From: Bdellovibrionales bacterium
GTDB taxonomy: Bacteria; Bdellovibrionota; Bacteriovoracia; Bacteriovoracales; Bacteriovoracaceae
Assembly (NCBI GenBank): GCA_030638415.1
Contig: DAOWEO010000128.1
Coordinates: 1-64,000 of the forward strand
Direction of reading: 5' to 3'
DNA length: 64,000 bases
Each line of letters opens with the position of its first letter. Within the stretch, counting starts at the first letter, position 1. Position numbers and translations under genes: made by a program. The notes beneath the pieces were generated by a model. That model was given only the letters and a program-made list of their open reading frames with translations. It did not search any database and had not been told where the DNA came from. Shown here piece by piece: positions 52,777 through 61,934 of the stretch.

Positions 52777-53613
52777 ATGAATTTTAAAAAAGCGATTGTT
52801 TACACCTGTACATTTGCATCACTAATTGGCCTTGTTGGGGAAGTTCAAGGTAAAGTTCCCGATAAATCTAGATTAAATATCCAACATGATTACAATAATG
52901 ATTATGATTATGGATATAATGATTTTAAAAATACACGACCAATCCGTCTTAATGCCCAAGTGAACCGACGCTTTACAGGAAGTAGTACAATAAAACTACG
53001 TCAAGTATTGAATATGGATAATAACTACAGAGGATACAAGTTAACTAAAATTATTCTCGTTGCTCAAACAGATGCAGGTAGAGGACATGCGACACTGGTT
53101 GTCAACGGACGCTCCGTACAACGAGAGAGAGTTGCGAGACACTCGTCACGTGTAACCTTTAGTCCAAACCCCAATGAAGATATCATTGGCCAAGAAATCC
53201 GAAATATGGAAATACAATTAAATGGCATTTTTGATGTAACCAAAGTAACTGCAGTTCTAGAGAAGAGTCGTACTTCTGGACATGACAACGGAAGAATTGA
53301 TCACAGACAACTTGCAAAAAGAGTTAACATTTCAGTCTATGCTAATTCATTACTTAAGCTTTCTAACATTTTAAATGCTGATCACAGACAATCGCAACAG
53401 AGAGTCAACACAGTAATAATGGATGTTCAGGCGGGGGTTCGTGGTGAAGTCGAAATATGTAATAACGATTATTACCGCACATGTACTAGAGGACAGATGG
53501 TTAGAGGTACTCAACAGTTACGCTTTAACCTTCATCAAAGCGACACGCTTGGCAAGTTGATGGTTAAAACACAAGGGAATATGAATATAAAAATGGTCAA
53601 AGTACTTTTTTAA
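52777..53613 (+). CDS. Secreted two-repeat protein under a sigma-54-type promoter
   Basis: 278 residues. A signal peptide MNFKKAIVYTCTFASLIGLVGEVQG is followed by a Tyr/Asp/Asn-rich linker (QHDYNNDYDYGYND). Two related beta-rich modules follow: residues about 55-160 (RLNAQVNRRF..IKLRQVLNMDNN..., ..NGIFDVTKVTAVL) and about 180-278 (KRVNISVYANSLLKLSNILNADHR..., ..QGNMNIKMVKVLF). The second has a cysteine pair (EICNNDYYRTCTRG). The family is not recognised. AGGAGAG precedes the ATG. It is followed by a strong terminator and is expected to be single-gene and highly regulated. Confidence 0.75.
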   Translation: MNFKKAIVYTCTFASLIGLVGEVQGKVPDKSRLNIQHDYNNDYDYGYNDFKNTRPIRLNAQVNRRFTGSSTIKLRQVLNMDNNYRGYKLTKIILVAQTDAGRGHATLVVNGRSVQRERVARHSSRVTFSPNPNEDIIGQEIRNMEIQLNGIFDVTKVTAVLEKSRTSGHDNGRIDHRQLAKRVNISVYANSLLKLSNILNADHRQSQQRVNTVIMDVQAGVRGEVEICNNDYYRTCTRGQMVRGTQQLRFNLHQSDTLGKLMVKTQGNMNIKMVKVLF

Positions 53614-53626
53614 ATAATGATTTTAT

Positions 53627-53647
53627 GGGGAAGCTTTAAGCTTCCCC
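53627..53647. terminator. Bidirectional terminator-like palindrome between convergent genes
   Basis: GGGGAAGC-TTTAA-GCTTCCCC, a perfect 8-bp stem with a five-base loop. It follows the secreted-protein gene by 13 bases and overlaps the last codons of the opposing gene (stop at 53636). A short T run follows on the plus strand (TTT), so termination there may be partial. Confidence 0.7.
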
Positions 53648-55024
53648 TTTCAAGGCAGTTAGAATACTCTCAACTACTTCTTGTAGCTCTTTAATATACT
53701 TTCTAAAATTTCCTTTATGTAGCTCTTCCCAATATTGTAATAAAGCATGCTCAATTTTATCTGGATGAAATAAGTTTCTATAAAAAATTAGTACAATTTC
53801 ATGTGACATTACAAAAATGCATTCTAAAGCAGATAATTGTTGAGAATAATGACCATATGGAAAACTCTTATCAGTACCAAATCCTTCATGGTGCTTCAGT
53901 ACAAGGCCTATAACATCTGATGGAATATCCATAATACGCTTTAGCTCATTCGCTATCTCTAACGGGTGATCTTTAAAGGCAACTTGCTCTTCTTTTGAGC
54001 AATTCTCCAATTTACTTAATCCACCTAATTCAATACTGTGAAACCGAGGATCAGTCAGGCTAGCATCATGTAATAAGGACGAAAGACAAATAATTCTATT
54101 ATGTTTAGACGAGTACCATTTAAACTTCTTTGCTGTTTCTAAACATATTAATGATAGTAAGAAACTATGATCATATATAAAAGAATCTTTTCCATTTTTT
54201 AATAGAGCTAGCATACTCGTCAAATTATTTTTTTCTAAAATATCTACCGCTTCTTCTGCAAGTTCTGTAGCTGTTTCCACAACATCTTCTGAAATACCAA
54301 ATTCTGCCACAACACCAAACAAGGCTTTTTGAGCACCTAAAGCATACTCTTCATCAGAGTTAAATGAGTCTCTGGCCACTAGTTGTGGAGGAAAAAAATC
54401 GTTAAAGTGCTTATTAAAGCAAGCTCGTTCTACAAAAAAAGATCTAACACCTTTCACTTTATATTTTTCAAAAAATGTAGCATCAAAAGGATCGAAACTA
54501 TTAAAAACTTTTACATATTTCTCATCACCAAGCTTAATAAAAACATCACATGGTGATGTTTTTAATGCCAATAATTCAACTGCTTTTATGGATGTATATT
54601 GGCTACGACTATCGCTACGTACAAATTTGCTTAACTCAGAAATACTCTGTTCTAACACTTTAAAAAACTGGAGAGGCTTAAATGGTAACTCCATCCATGG
54701 ATCATAATCAAGCTGATCAACAAGAACATTAGTTAGTTCACTAACATCTTTATGCTCCTCCTTACTATATAAGAGAATAAATTTTTGATCGGAAAACCGT
54801 GCTAAAACAGTTTGAATAAAGTGTGTATTAATTTTTTGATATGGAGACATTCGCACATTCAAAAAAATAAAGTGAAAATGATTTTGTTCATTTATAATCT
54901 TAGTCGCAGCATCTACGTTGGACGCTCTAAAAACTTCTACATCATAAGTTGAAGAAGTTAAAAATGATTGAACTTTTTTTAGCTCAGAAATTTTAGGCTC
55001 AAATATGGCAATCTTTAGTTTCAC
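53636..55024 (-). CDS. Degenerate receiver plus HD (HD-GYP-like) domain protein
   Basis: 462 residues, GTG start with GAGG five bases before. The N-terminus (KIAIFEPKISELKKVQSFLTSS.., ..FHFIFLNVRM..) has the fold of a response-regulator receiver, but the phospho-acceptor Asp position reads Asn (FLNVRM). The C-terminal part has an HD motif (SSLLHDASLTD) and HHEGFGTDKSFPYG in place of HHExxDGxGYP, so it resembles HD-GYP c-di-GMP phosphodiesterases but with the GYP segment altered. It may be an inactive or re-purposed signalling protein. Confidence 0.78.
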   Translation of the reverse strand: MKLKIAIFEPKISELKKVQSFLTSSTYDVEVFRASNVDAATKIINEQNHFHFIFLNVRMSPYQKINTHFIQTVLARFSDQKFILLYSKEEHKDVSELTNVLVDQLDYDPWMELPFKPLQFFKVLEQSISELSKFVRSDSRSQYTSIKAVELLALKTSPCDVFIKLGDEKYVKVFNSFDPFDATFFEKYKVKGVRSFFVERACFNKHFNDFFPPQLVARDSFNSDEEYALGAQKALFGVVAEFGISEDVVETATELAEEAVDILEKNNLTSMLALLKNGKDSFIYDHSFLLSLICLETAKKFKWYSSKHNRIICLSSLLHDASLTDPRFHSIELGGLSKLENCSKEEQVAFKDHPLEIANELKRIMDIPSDVIGLVLKHHEGFGTDKSFPYGHYSQQLSALECIFVMSHEIVLIFYRNLFHPDKIEHALLQYWEELHKGNFRKYIKELQEVVESILTALKGEA

Positions 55025-55107
55025 ATATTCCTCAATAATATAGTACTGCTAAATTATACATTAAAATTATAATCAGTTGTTTTTTTTACCAAGTACTAAA
55101 TTCTTGC

Positions 55108-55959
55108 CTAGAAGTGCTCTCTCAACGCTTTTTTAAGCCAAATGACCTTTTCTTGACCTTTTCGTTTGTACTTTAGTTCAAAACAATTTCTATATTTATT
55201 GTAGATAAAATCTTGCCCACCACTTACTACCATTCCTATAACATTACCTGTTCGCTTCGAAAAAACAGGGCTACCTGAATTTCCTTGAAAAGTATCAAGA
55301 TTTGATAAGCAGTGGTTTCTTGTATGTTTTGTAATTTTAGCATTACCAGAAAACTTAAGTGCCAGTCCTAACGGTGAACCGATGGTAAATATATTATCAC
55401 CTTTATCCACCTGCCTTTCGTTATCAATCGTTAACTGATAATAATGTTTAACTTTACGATCCAATGTAATGATAACCATATCTGGATTATTCAAGCTCCA
55501 ATTCAAACGAGGACGCTTGACCTTACTGCAAGTATATACTTGATCTACTGACAATATATCTTGATCCTGTTCTAACCCAAACACCCAACTAAATTCTGCA
55601 CACTCCTCACCAGTTGGTATGCAATGAGCAGCCGTAACAAGTTTATCAGGGGCAATTAAAAATCCGGAACAACTACCAATTGCGTAGTCCGATGCAAAGG
55701 CTACGTCAGAGCAAACATTTTTTTTCTCACGTAAGCTTAAAGGTGCAAATAATTCATATTGATCATAATCAATGTTTGGCATCAAGTAGTAATTACTAAC
55801 CATAATTGCAGTAGAAGCAGCAAGTCTGCGTAGTAATAACGAAGCTTCTGATATCGAAACTCTGTCATCACCACTATAGATAGATTTATTACCAATAGCC
55901 TGTGCATCAAGGCTTATAAGTAGTGAGAAAATAAATAAAAACAGCTTAACGCGTTGCAT
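55108..55959 (-). CDS. Secreted trypsin-like serine protease
   Basis: About 283 residues from the ATG at 55959, which begins a clear signal peptide (MQRVKLFLFIFSLLISLDAQA); an ATG at 56031 would add residues ahead of it. The catalytic His lies in VTAAHCIP, the Asp in NPDMVIITLD and the Ser in QGNSGSPVF, so the S1 triad is complete. Cysteines around these sites could form disulfides. It is probably exported, perhaps through the T2SS encoded here (inference). AAGA-type binding site is weak. Confidence 0.85.
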   Translation of the reverse strand: MQRVKLFLFIFSLLISLDAQAIGNKSIYSGDDRVSISEASLLLRRLAASTAIMVSNYYLMPNIDYDQYELFAPLSLREKKNVCSDVAFASDYAIGSCSGFLIAPDKLVTAAHCIPTGEECAEFSWVFGLEQDQDILSVDQVYTCSKVKRPRLNWSLNNPDMVIITLDRKVKHYYQLTIDNERQVDKGDNIFTIGSPLGLALKFSGNAKITKHTRNHCLSNLDTFQGNSGSPVFSKRTGNVIGMVVSGGQDFIYNKYRNCFELKYKRKGQEKVIWLKKALREHF

Positions 55960-56090
55960 AACTAATCTTACGTTATTACCCTGCTGTTGAGTGTAAAAAG
56001 CCATAAGAAGGTAAATTTTACAATTGTACACATAGTTAGCATAATAATTATAACATCATAACTAACTGAAATTAATAAAACTATATATAC

Positions 56091-58259
56091 ATGATAAAAC
56101 TAATCTCTAATTCTACACTTACTTCATTTCGACTTATTAAGCTGAATTTTTGTACCAGATCATGTTACTCTGCCTATCATCGTTATAATGAAATCGTGAC
56201 TGCACTACATACTGCAGAATTAAAAAACTTGGCCATTAAAAAACTAGAATATGTCCCCTGGACTAATAATAACTCTATTGATGAAAAGAAGATGCTATCA
56301 CTTTTTGAACTTGTACAGTCTTTACAGCTAATTGAAGAGACACAGGGACACCATCCAACTCATAGTAGCTCTTGCCAAGCAATATTACAGTCAAGATTAG
56401 AAACAGATGACTTTAGTGGACTCTCCGAGATTGCACTATGCACACTTCAAAATACTCACACTAGTGACCAGCTCTCCAGTAAATATGAGTTAGAGCGAAA
56501 TGTAATTAATCAATTTATGAATGCCATTACTAAAGCTAAAATTGAACCTACTAAACTTTTACCGCTTTGGAGTTGGACTGCATCAACTATTCCTTTTATT
56601 CATTTTCATAAACGGCAACTACTAGATAAGCTAGCAGCTGAGTTTATTTACCAAGTATCTAAGATGTCACATCTTTGTGCGCAACACTTAAGAAGTAGTA
56701 TTTACTCCAAAATAAAATATTGGGCACTAGCAACCAACTTGAATCTTGATATTCGCCATTATATTACACCTCACCCCAACTATACTCATTGTGCTAACAA
56801 TCACCTTTTGTATTTTAAATCAACATCTAGTAAATCAATACAAAATCCAATAGATGTTAACACTATTAATATTGGTATTGAATTTTCAGGATGCTTTCCA
56901 CTACAACAGCTAAGCTATAGTGGCGAAGGTTCTGTTACACCACTTGAAAATGGTCGTAACCCGTGGCTATGTACACTCATTGATCTAACTTACAGTGAAC
57001 GAAAAGAACTTTTAAAAAGTGTTGCCATCGAACTGCAAAATAATTTACATGGTGAAGGGACAGTTACTCAACTATCAAATGACCCCCATGGGCATGGCAT
57101 AGACATATGCTTTACCATCACTGACTCTCACACAAGACAGTGGCGAGTTGAGTGGGATGGAATGTCTCGAAATTATTCTCCAAATGGAGAGTTAATTAAA
57201 AAATCTAGCCGTGGAGGTACAGTAGAGTTAATCACCCCTAAATTTATTCCAACAATTGAGGATATAGCAGCAGTATATAAAACCTTTCACTCTTATAATA
57301 TTATTCCCACTGCACATACCGGAGGAGGTCATATAAATATTGATCTCGCCCCTTTCCATAAAAAACCCAATGTATTAGCACGATTTATAACTCTATTTTA
57401 TCAGTACCGTGGAATCATTACTCTAATGTTTCAACATATTAGTCGCCTAAAAGCTGCTCAACCCATCGAGCTTAGCATTAAGCTACAGCATCAACTAATA
57501 GACTTCAAAGGTTCAGAGGAGGAGTTAAAAACTCTTTTATATAATGAAACATTTTTTAACAGCAGAGTCGGACGAAAAACACGTTACGCCCAGCTTGACC
57601 TTTGCGCCTACTTTCAAGATATTATTCCTGCACAATATCTCACCTCTAATTATGACATTTTAAGCTCTACTGCTATATGGCGTAAGCAATTTAGAGTGGA
57701 TCCAAATATACGAAAAATGGAGTTAAGACTATTTGATGCTCCGAAAAATACTTATGAATCGACACTACAAATTCAGCTTGTTCGAGCACTACTAGATGTA
57801 TCATTTAATCATACATCTGCTTTATCTGGGACACTTCAAAAAGTGTCTAATGAACATTACTTACAAAATACAGATCTTGCTATGCTAGATCTAAAAGAGA
57901 TGTGTAAAAGCTTAGGGCTAAAATATACCGAATATTATCCTATGATTTCACAAGGGTTAATAAATACTCACCTCGCAATGCAAAAAAATAGTTACTACCC
58001 ACTTTCCTACAAATTAGAGTTTTGTCCTAAATCTCTGCATTGGCTACCAGCAGTCACTCCTAGAAATTCAAAGAATATGATTAATTCAGCAACTCACCAA
58101 TGGGATCCACATAACCAATGGCAGATAGAGGCAGCGAATACAGGAGTTATACTAGAGGATCAGTTACTTGCGGCACATACAAATTATTTATTACGTACAA
58201 ATCAAGTTTCAAATTCACTCCCACACTATCTTTTTTTCAGAGAGGCGTGTGTTCTATGA
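56091..58259 (+). CDS. Predicted amidoligase (COOH-NH2 ligase superfamily) with long helical flanks
   Basis: 722 residues. The central part carries the amidoligase (Amidoligase_2-like) signatures: GIEFSG near residue 261, VEWDGMS near 353, GGTVELITPKF near 372 and HTGGGHINIDLAPF near 409. These proteins have a glutamine-synthetase/GCS-type fold and are thought to make amide bonds on peptides or cell-wall-like polymers. The N-terminal 240 and C-terminal 200 residues are unassigned. No signal peptide is seen. No partner peptidase or ATP-grasp gene is adjacent; the downstream gene is an RNA methyltransferase. Confidence 0.75.
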   Translation: MIKLISNSTLTSFRLIKLNFCTRSCYSAYHRYNEIVTALHTAELKNLAIKKLEYVPWTNNNSIDEKKMLSLFELVQSLQLIEETQGHHPTHSSSCQAILQSRLETDDFSGLSEIALCTLQNTHTSDQLSSKYELERNVINQFMNAITKAKIEPTKLLPLWSWTASTIPFIHFHKRQLLDKLAAEFIYQVSKMSHLCAQHLRSSIYSKIKYWALATNLNLDIRHYITPHPNYTHCANNHLLYFKSTSSKSIQNPIDVNTINIGIEFSGCFPLQQLSYSGEGSVTPLENGRNPWLCTLIDLTYSERKELLKSVAIELQNNLHGEGTVTQLSNDPHGHGIDICFTITDSHTRQWRVEWDGMSRNYSPNGELIKKSSRGGTVELITPKFIPTIEDIAAVYKTFHSYNIIPTAHTGGGHINIDLAPFHKKPNVLARFITLFYQYRGIITLMFQHISRLKAAQPIELSIKLQHQLIDFKGSEEELKTLLYNETFFNSRVGRKTRYAQLDLCAYFQDIIPAQYLTSNYDILSSTAIWRKQFRVDPNIRKMELRLFDAPKNTYESTLQIQLVRALLDVSFNHTSALSGTLQKVSNEHYLQNTDLAMLDLKEMCKSLGLKYTEYYPMISQGLINTHLAMQKNSYYPLSYKLEFCPKSLHWLPAVTPRNSKNMINSATHQWDPHNQWQIEAANTGVILEDQLLAAHTNYLLRTNQVSNSLPHYLFFREACVL

Positions 58260-58290
58260 GTATGCTCATATTTATGCTAATCTGTTAGCT

Positions 58291-59499
58291 ATGGAATTTG
58301 TTAAAATTACAAAAAAGACATTACTATTTGATACTTGCTCATTTTTTTTAATTGTACCAGTTGGTTTAGAAGATCTGGCTAAACATGAGCTTTACGAAAA
58401 GCTAGATCTATTTTTCCCAGATGCCATAATTCCCGAAGTAGAAATCAGTACTGGAGGAATTGCCCTAAACTGGGAGTTAAGCAAGGGACTCTTACTTAAT
58501 CTTATCTTAAAAATACCTACAAGGATTCTACTACGTATAGACCAGTTTAAGTGCCGAGATTTCCCTAAGCTTTATAAAAAAATGCAAATGTTACCATGGA
58601 AGCATTTTTTCTGTCATGACAATATCACAATCAAAGCGACAGCTCATCAATCCCGAATATTCCATTCCACGCGAATTGAAAAAAGTGCACATGATGGTAT
58701 TAAACATTTCTTTCAAGGTAACCCGCCCAAAAAACAAGAAATGCTCTATGCTCAAGATCTGCAAACTGTATTAATTAGACTCGACAACGATCTCTGCACG
58801 GTTAGTATCGATACATCTGGTAATGCCTTATACAAAAGAGGTCAAAAAACATTTACTAGTATAGCCCCCATTCGAGAAAATCTTGCAGCTGCTCTGCTAT
58901 ATAATATGTACCGATTATTACATAAAGAGAATTTTGAATTTATTGATCCCATGTGTGGGTCTGGAACTTTTTTATTTGAAGCTGCTAATTTTTATAAACC
59001 ACATAACAAAAGAACATTTTCATTTGATGTCTGGCCTTTACTGCTAAAAGAGACTAAAAATTCCAAAGAGTCATTTCACAAAAAAGTTCACACTGCTTTT
59101 CATCCACATTTTTTCACTAAGTTAACGGGTTACGATATTGATGAGAAAGTTATTGATATCACCAAGAAAAATCAGAGTAATTTTAATATTGAAAATCTCA
59201 CATTTCACCAACGAGATGTCATGAGTACTGATGCTCCCCAAACCCATAAGCAAAATGTTATTATTTTAAATCCTCCATATGGAATACGAATTCCAACTTT
59301 TGACCATATTGAAAATTTTTATCACCATATTTTTGAGCAGCTAGATAAAGACTTCTCACCCCAGTTACTAGGAATTATTATTCCATGTGGTTTTTCTTAT
59401 CGAAAAATTATAATTTCAGGGCATAAATTAATTGAAAAAAGACAATTCTCAAATGGTGGTTTGAAAGTTCAATTCCATATTTTTAGTAAGATTGATTAA
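58291..59499 (+). CDS. THUMP-domain RNA methyltransferase (RlmL-like)
   Basis: About 402 residues. The N-terminal THUMP region (..GLEDLAKHELYEKL..., ..RIFHSTRIEKSAHDGIKHFF..) precedes a UPF0020 Rossmann methyltransferase with FIDPMCGSGTFLFEAA and the NPPYGIR catalytic motif near residue 325. RlmL-type enzymes methylate 23S rRNA guanine-N2. ATG at 58291 lacks a good binding site; GTG at 58249 (AGAGG upstream) is an alternative that overlaps the amidoligase gene. The convergent U32 gene overlaps its 3' end by 17 bases. Confidence 0.85.
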   Translation: MEFVKITKKTLLFDTCSFFLIVPVGLEDLAKHELYEKLDLFFPDAIIPEVEISTGGIALNWELSKGLLLNLILKIPTRILLRIDQFKCRDFPKLYKKMQMLPWKHFFCHDNITIKATAHQSRIFHSTRIEKSAHDGIKHFFQGNPPKKQEMLYAQDLQTVLIRLDNDLCTVSIDTSGNALYKRGQKTFTSIAPIRENLAAALLYNMYRLLHKENFEFIDPMCGSGTFLFEAANFYKPHNKRTFSFDVWPLLLKETKNSKESFHKKVHTAFHPHFFTKLTGYDIDEKVIDITKKNQSNFNIENLTFHQRDVMSTDAPQTHKQNVIILNPPYGIRIPTFDHIENFYHHIFEQLDKDFSPQLLGIIIPCGFSYRKIIISGHKLIEKRQFSNGGLKVQFHIFSKID

Positions 59500-60667
59500 C
59501 AGTACTTTTTGCTGAGAGACTTTTTTTGTAAGGAAGAAATACAATATCACCTTTAGTCGCTACATCAATGTTATCTCTTTGAGAATTTAATATGGAAGTA
59601 ATTATAACTTCAATACGCTTTCCCTCGGGAGTCATATAAAAAATCTCACTACCAATTAATAACTGTCCTCTTTTTATTTGAACTGCAATATGTCTTGGCT
59701 TTGAGACTTCAATAACATCCCCAATATAAGTTTCATCATCATGTTGTAAAAACTTATTTTTTAATTTCTCAAATAGAACTGAAGATTTATTAACACTATA
59801 AAATCCTCTAATAATCTCTGCAGGATATTCCCGTTTAAACTGTGTAAAATCTACGGAACTGTCCAATACTAACTCAATCTGTTCAAACCATTTGAACTGT
59901 TCACCCTCTTCAAAAGAGTTAAGATCAACTCTAAGATAATCAATACCAATATCAGACAGTTCACTGTAGACATCTACAAGTGAGAGCTCTTTTACATTGA
60001 ACATAAAAGTACCATGTCTATTTTCAATAATTGGAAAACCCTTATGTGGACTCTCTTCACTTTCACCATCTCGTTCAATCCAATTATCTTGCTCTTGATT
60101 TGTATCAAGTGGAGACAAAAGTTTACGAGGAGAATAAAAAAGTGGAATTCGACCATGAAATAAAATTTCAAGTGGTACTTTTAGCTCTCGTCGATATAGC
60201 TGTAATTTATCTTTGGATAATTCAAAAGATAACATTATTCTACTCAGCTGCTCCCCCAAATAACAAATATGCTTTTTAATAGATGGTAAATTCCTATGCC
60301 CCGTTTCTAAATTTAGTTGAATTTTGATATGAGGATCATTATTTTTTCTCAAGTACATGGCCAATAACTCTTGAACCCGCATCTCTAGTTGCGTTGAGCT
60401 CTTTTGTAGATCATTTAGCCATTCACTAAAACGAGCTGAAGCCTGCTCAAAGCTAACTTGCTCCATCAAAATATCCCACTCTATAATAACCATCTCTCCA
60501 TGGGAGGAGATAAATTTAATTAATTCATCAGCCTGTGCAACTGTCATTTTACCCATTCTAGAAAGCAAGGCAGTCCTAATTATAAATGAATGCCCACCTT
60601 TTTGCTGATAGAATAGGAACTCTGTTTGGGAGCTAACAGCAACTGTACATTTTTTTATAAAAGTCAT
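59483..60667 (-). CDS. U32-peptidase-like partner protein lacking the cysteine cluster
   Basis: 394 residues. The N-terminal half resembles U32-family TIM barrels (..SFIIRTALLSRMGKMTVAQADELIKFISSHG.., ..LQLYRRELKVPLEILFHGRIPLFYSPRKLLSP..), and the C-terminus has the ..IGDVIEVSKPRHIAVQIKRGQLLIGSEIFYMTPEG.. beta domain typical of U32 proteins. The conserved four-Cys cluster after the HG motif is absent. It overlaps the TrhP-like gene by four bases, so the two are likely produced together, as in UbiU/UbiV-type pairs. Confidence 0.75.
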   Translation of the reverse strand: MTFIKKCTVAVSSQTEFLFYQQKGGHSFIIRTALLSRMGKMTVAQADELIKFISSHGEMVIIEWDILMEQVSFEQASARFSEWLNDLQKSSTQLEMRVQELLAMYLRKNNDPHIKIQLNLETGHRNLPSIKKHICYLGEQLSRIMLSFELSKDKLQLYRRELKVPLEILFHGRIPLFYSPRKLLSPLDTNQEQDNWIERDGESEESPHKGFPIIENRHGTFMFNVKELSLVDVYSELSDIGIDYLRVDLNSFEEGEQFKWFEQIELVLDSSVDFTQFKREYPAEIIRGFYSVNKSSVLFEKLKNKFLQHDDETYIGDVIEVSKPRHIAVQIKRGQLLIGSEIFYMTPEGKRIEVIITSILNSQRDNIDVATKGDIVFLPYKKSLSAKSTVNQSY

Positions 60668-61884
60668 AATACTCTCTGCCTTACAATATCTGCCTTACAA
60701 GCACCCTCTAAAGGGTTCAAAAAAGCTAATGATCCAGGACGAGTTTTTTCAATATTTTCTTGGTAAAAATTTTGTAAAGATCTAACCATATGTGTTCTGA
60801 CTATTCCATCTTGCGATAAGATTTCTAACTCTCCACCTATATAAAAAGGAGATTTAACTTCAACCAATAAAAAATTCTCATTGCTTTCTAAAATATTTCC
60901 TACTAACTGAAACGACTGTTCCTCACCATCTCGCTCATCATATATAGAGCTAGCATCTGCAGGACTTATTAAACTGGCAGTGGTATATGCTCGGTGACCT
61001 ATTTTTTCACACTCACTCAGCAGATTATCTCTATTTGTCTCACCTAATGACTGCTCAATCTGTAAATGAGCTAACGCTTTAGCATAGACTTGCGTTAAAG
61101 TTGCAACATGCAAATTCGATTTCATTCTTCCTTCTATTTTTATTGAGTCAATATGGTTATCGCGATAGCTTTCTAGTAGAGAGAGACCATTCAGATCTTT
61201 TGAACTCATAAAAAAATTAGTAATACGCTTGTTCGGATCAGCTTTTGGAGCAATTGAATATTCAAAACGGCAACTATGTGCACAGCCACCACGATTACTG
61301 TCACGTCCTTGGGTAAAATTTGAAATTATACAATTTCCCGAATAGGCAATACACATAGACCCATGTACAAAAAGCTCCACTTCAATGTTGCCCTCCTGCC
61401 TAATTTTAGCTGCATCTGCAATGGAAACCTCACGACCTAAAACAACTCGGCTCACCCCTTGCTCTTTCCAAAACTTAGCAGATTGTGCATTTAAGCAGCT
61501 GGCCTGTGTCGAAAGGTGGATTTCGATTGAAGAATATTCTTGAACCCATTGAATCACTCCAATATCAGACACTATTACCGCATCCACTTTTATTCTATCC
61601 AAGTTTGTAATAAAATCAGCTAACTCTAAAAAATCTTCATCATGCAAAAAACTGTTTAAAACTACAAAGACCTTGCATTCACGGGTATGGGCATACTCAA
61701 CCCCCTCCTCTAGCTCTTTCATAGTAAAATTGTCCGCAGCACTGCGTAGACCAAATTTTTGACCACCAACATAAACAGCGTTAGCACCATAATTAACCGC
61801 AATTTTTAGCTTCTCTAAATTCCCGGCAGGACTCAATAATTCGGGGACCCATAATTTTGTCATTTGCGTATTCTCATTCTTCAT
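60664..61884 (-). CDS. U32-family protein, TrhP (YegQ)-like
   Basis: 406 residues. The N-terminus PELLSPAGNLEKLKIAVNYGANAVYVGG and the cluster region ELFVHGSMCIAYSGNCIISN plus RGGCAHSCRFEY are diagnostic of the U32 family. TrhP with Fe-S-type cysteines makes 5-hydroxyuridine at tRNA position 34 using prephenate; other members are collagenases or UbiU-type hydroxylases. Four candidate cluster cysteines are visible. It is cotranscribed with the U32-like partner. ATG at 61884 has no strong binding site. Confidence 0.85.
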   Translation of the reverse strand: MKNENTQMTKLWVPELLSPAGNLEKLKIAVNYGANAVYVGGQKFGLRSAADNFTMKELEEGVEYAHTRECKVFVVLNSFLHDEDFLELADFITNLDRIKVDAVIVSDIGVIQWVQEYSSIEIHLSTQASCLNAQSAKFWKEQGVSRVVLGREVSIADAAKIRQEGNIEVELFVHGSMCIAYSGNCIISNFTQGRDSNRGGCAHSCRFEYSIAPKADPNKRITNFFMSSKDLNGLSLLESYRDNHIDSIKIEGRMKSNLHVATLTQVYAKALAHLQIEQSLGETNRDNLLSECEKIGHRAYTTASLISPADASSIYDERDGEEQSFQLVGNILESNENFLLVEVKSPFYIGGELEILSQDGIVRTHMVRSLQNFYQENIEKTRPGSLAFLNPLEGACKADIVRQRVL

Positions 61885-61934
61885 CTACACTATATTAGAT
61901 ACAGACTTAGGATATACTGGAAAAAAGCCTCATT

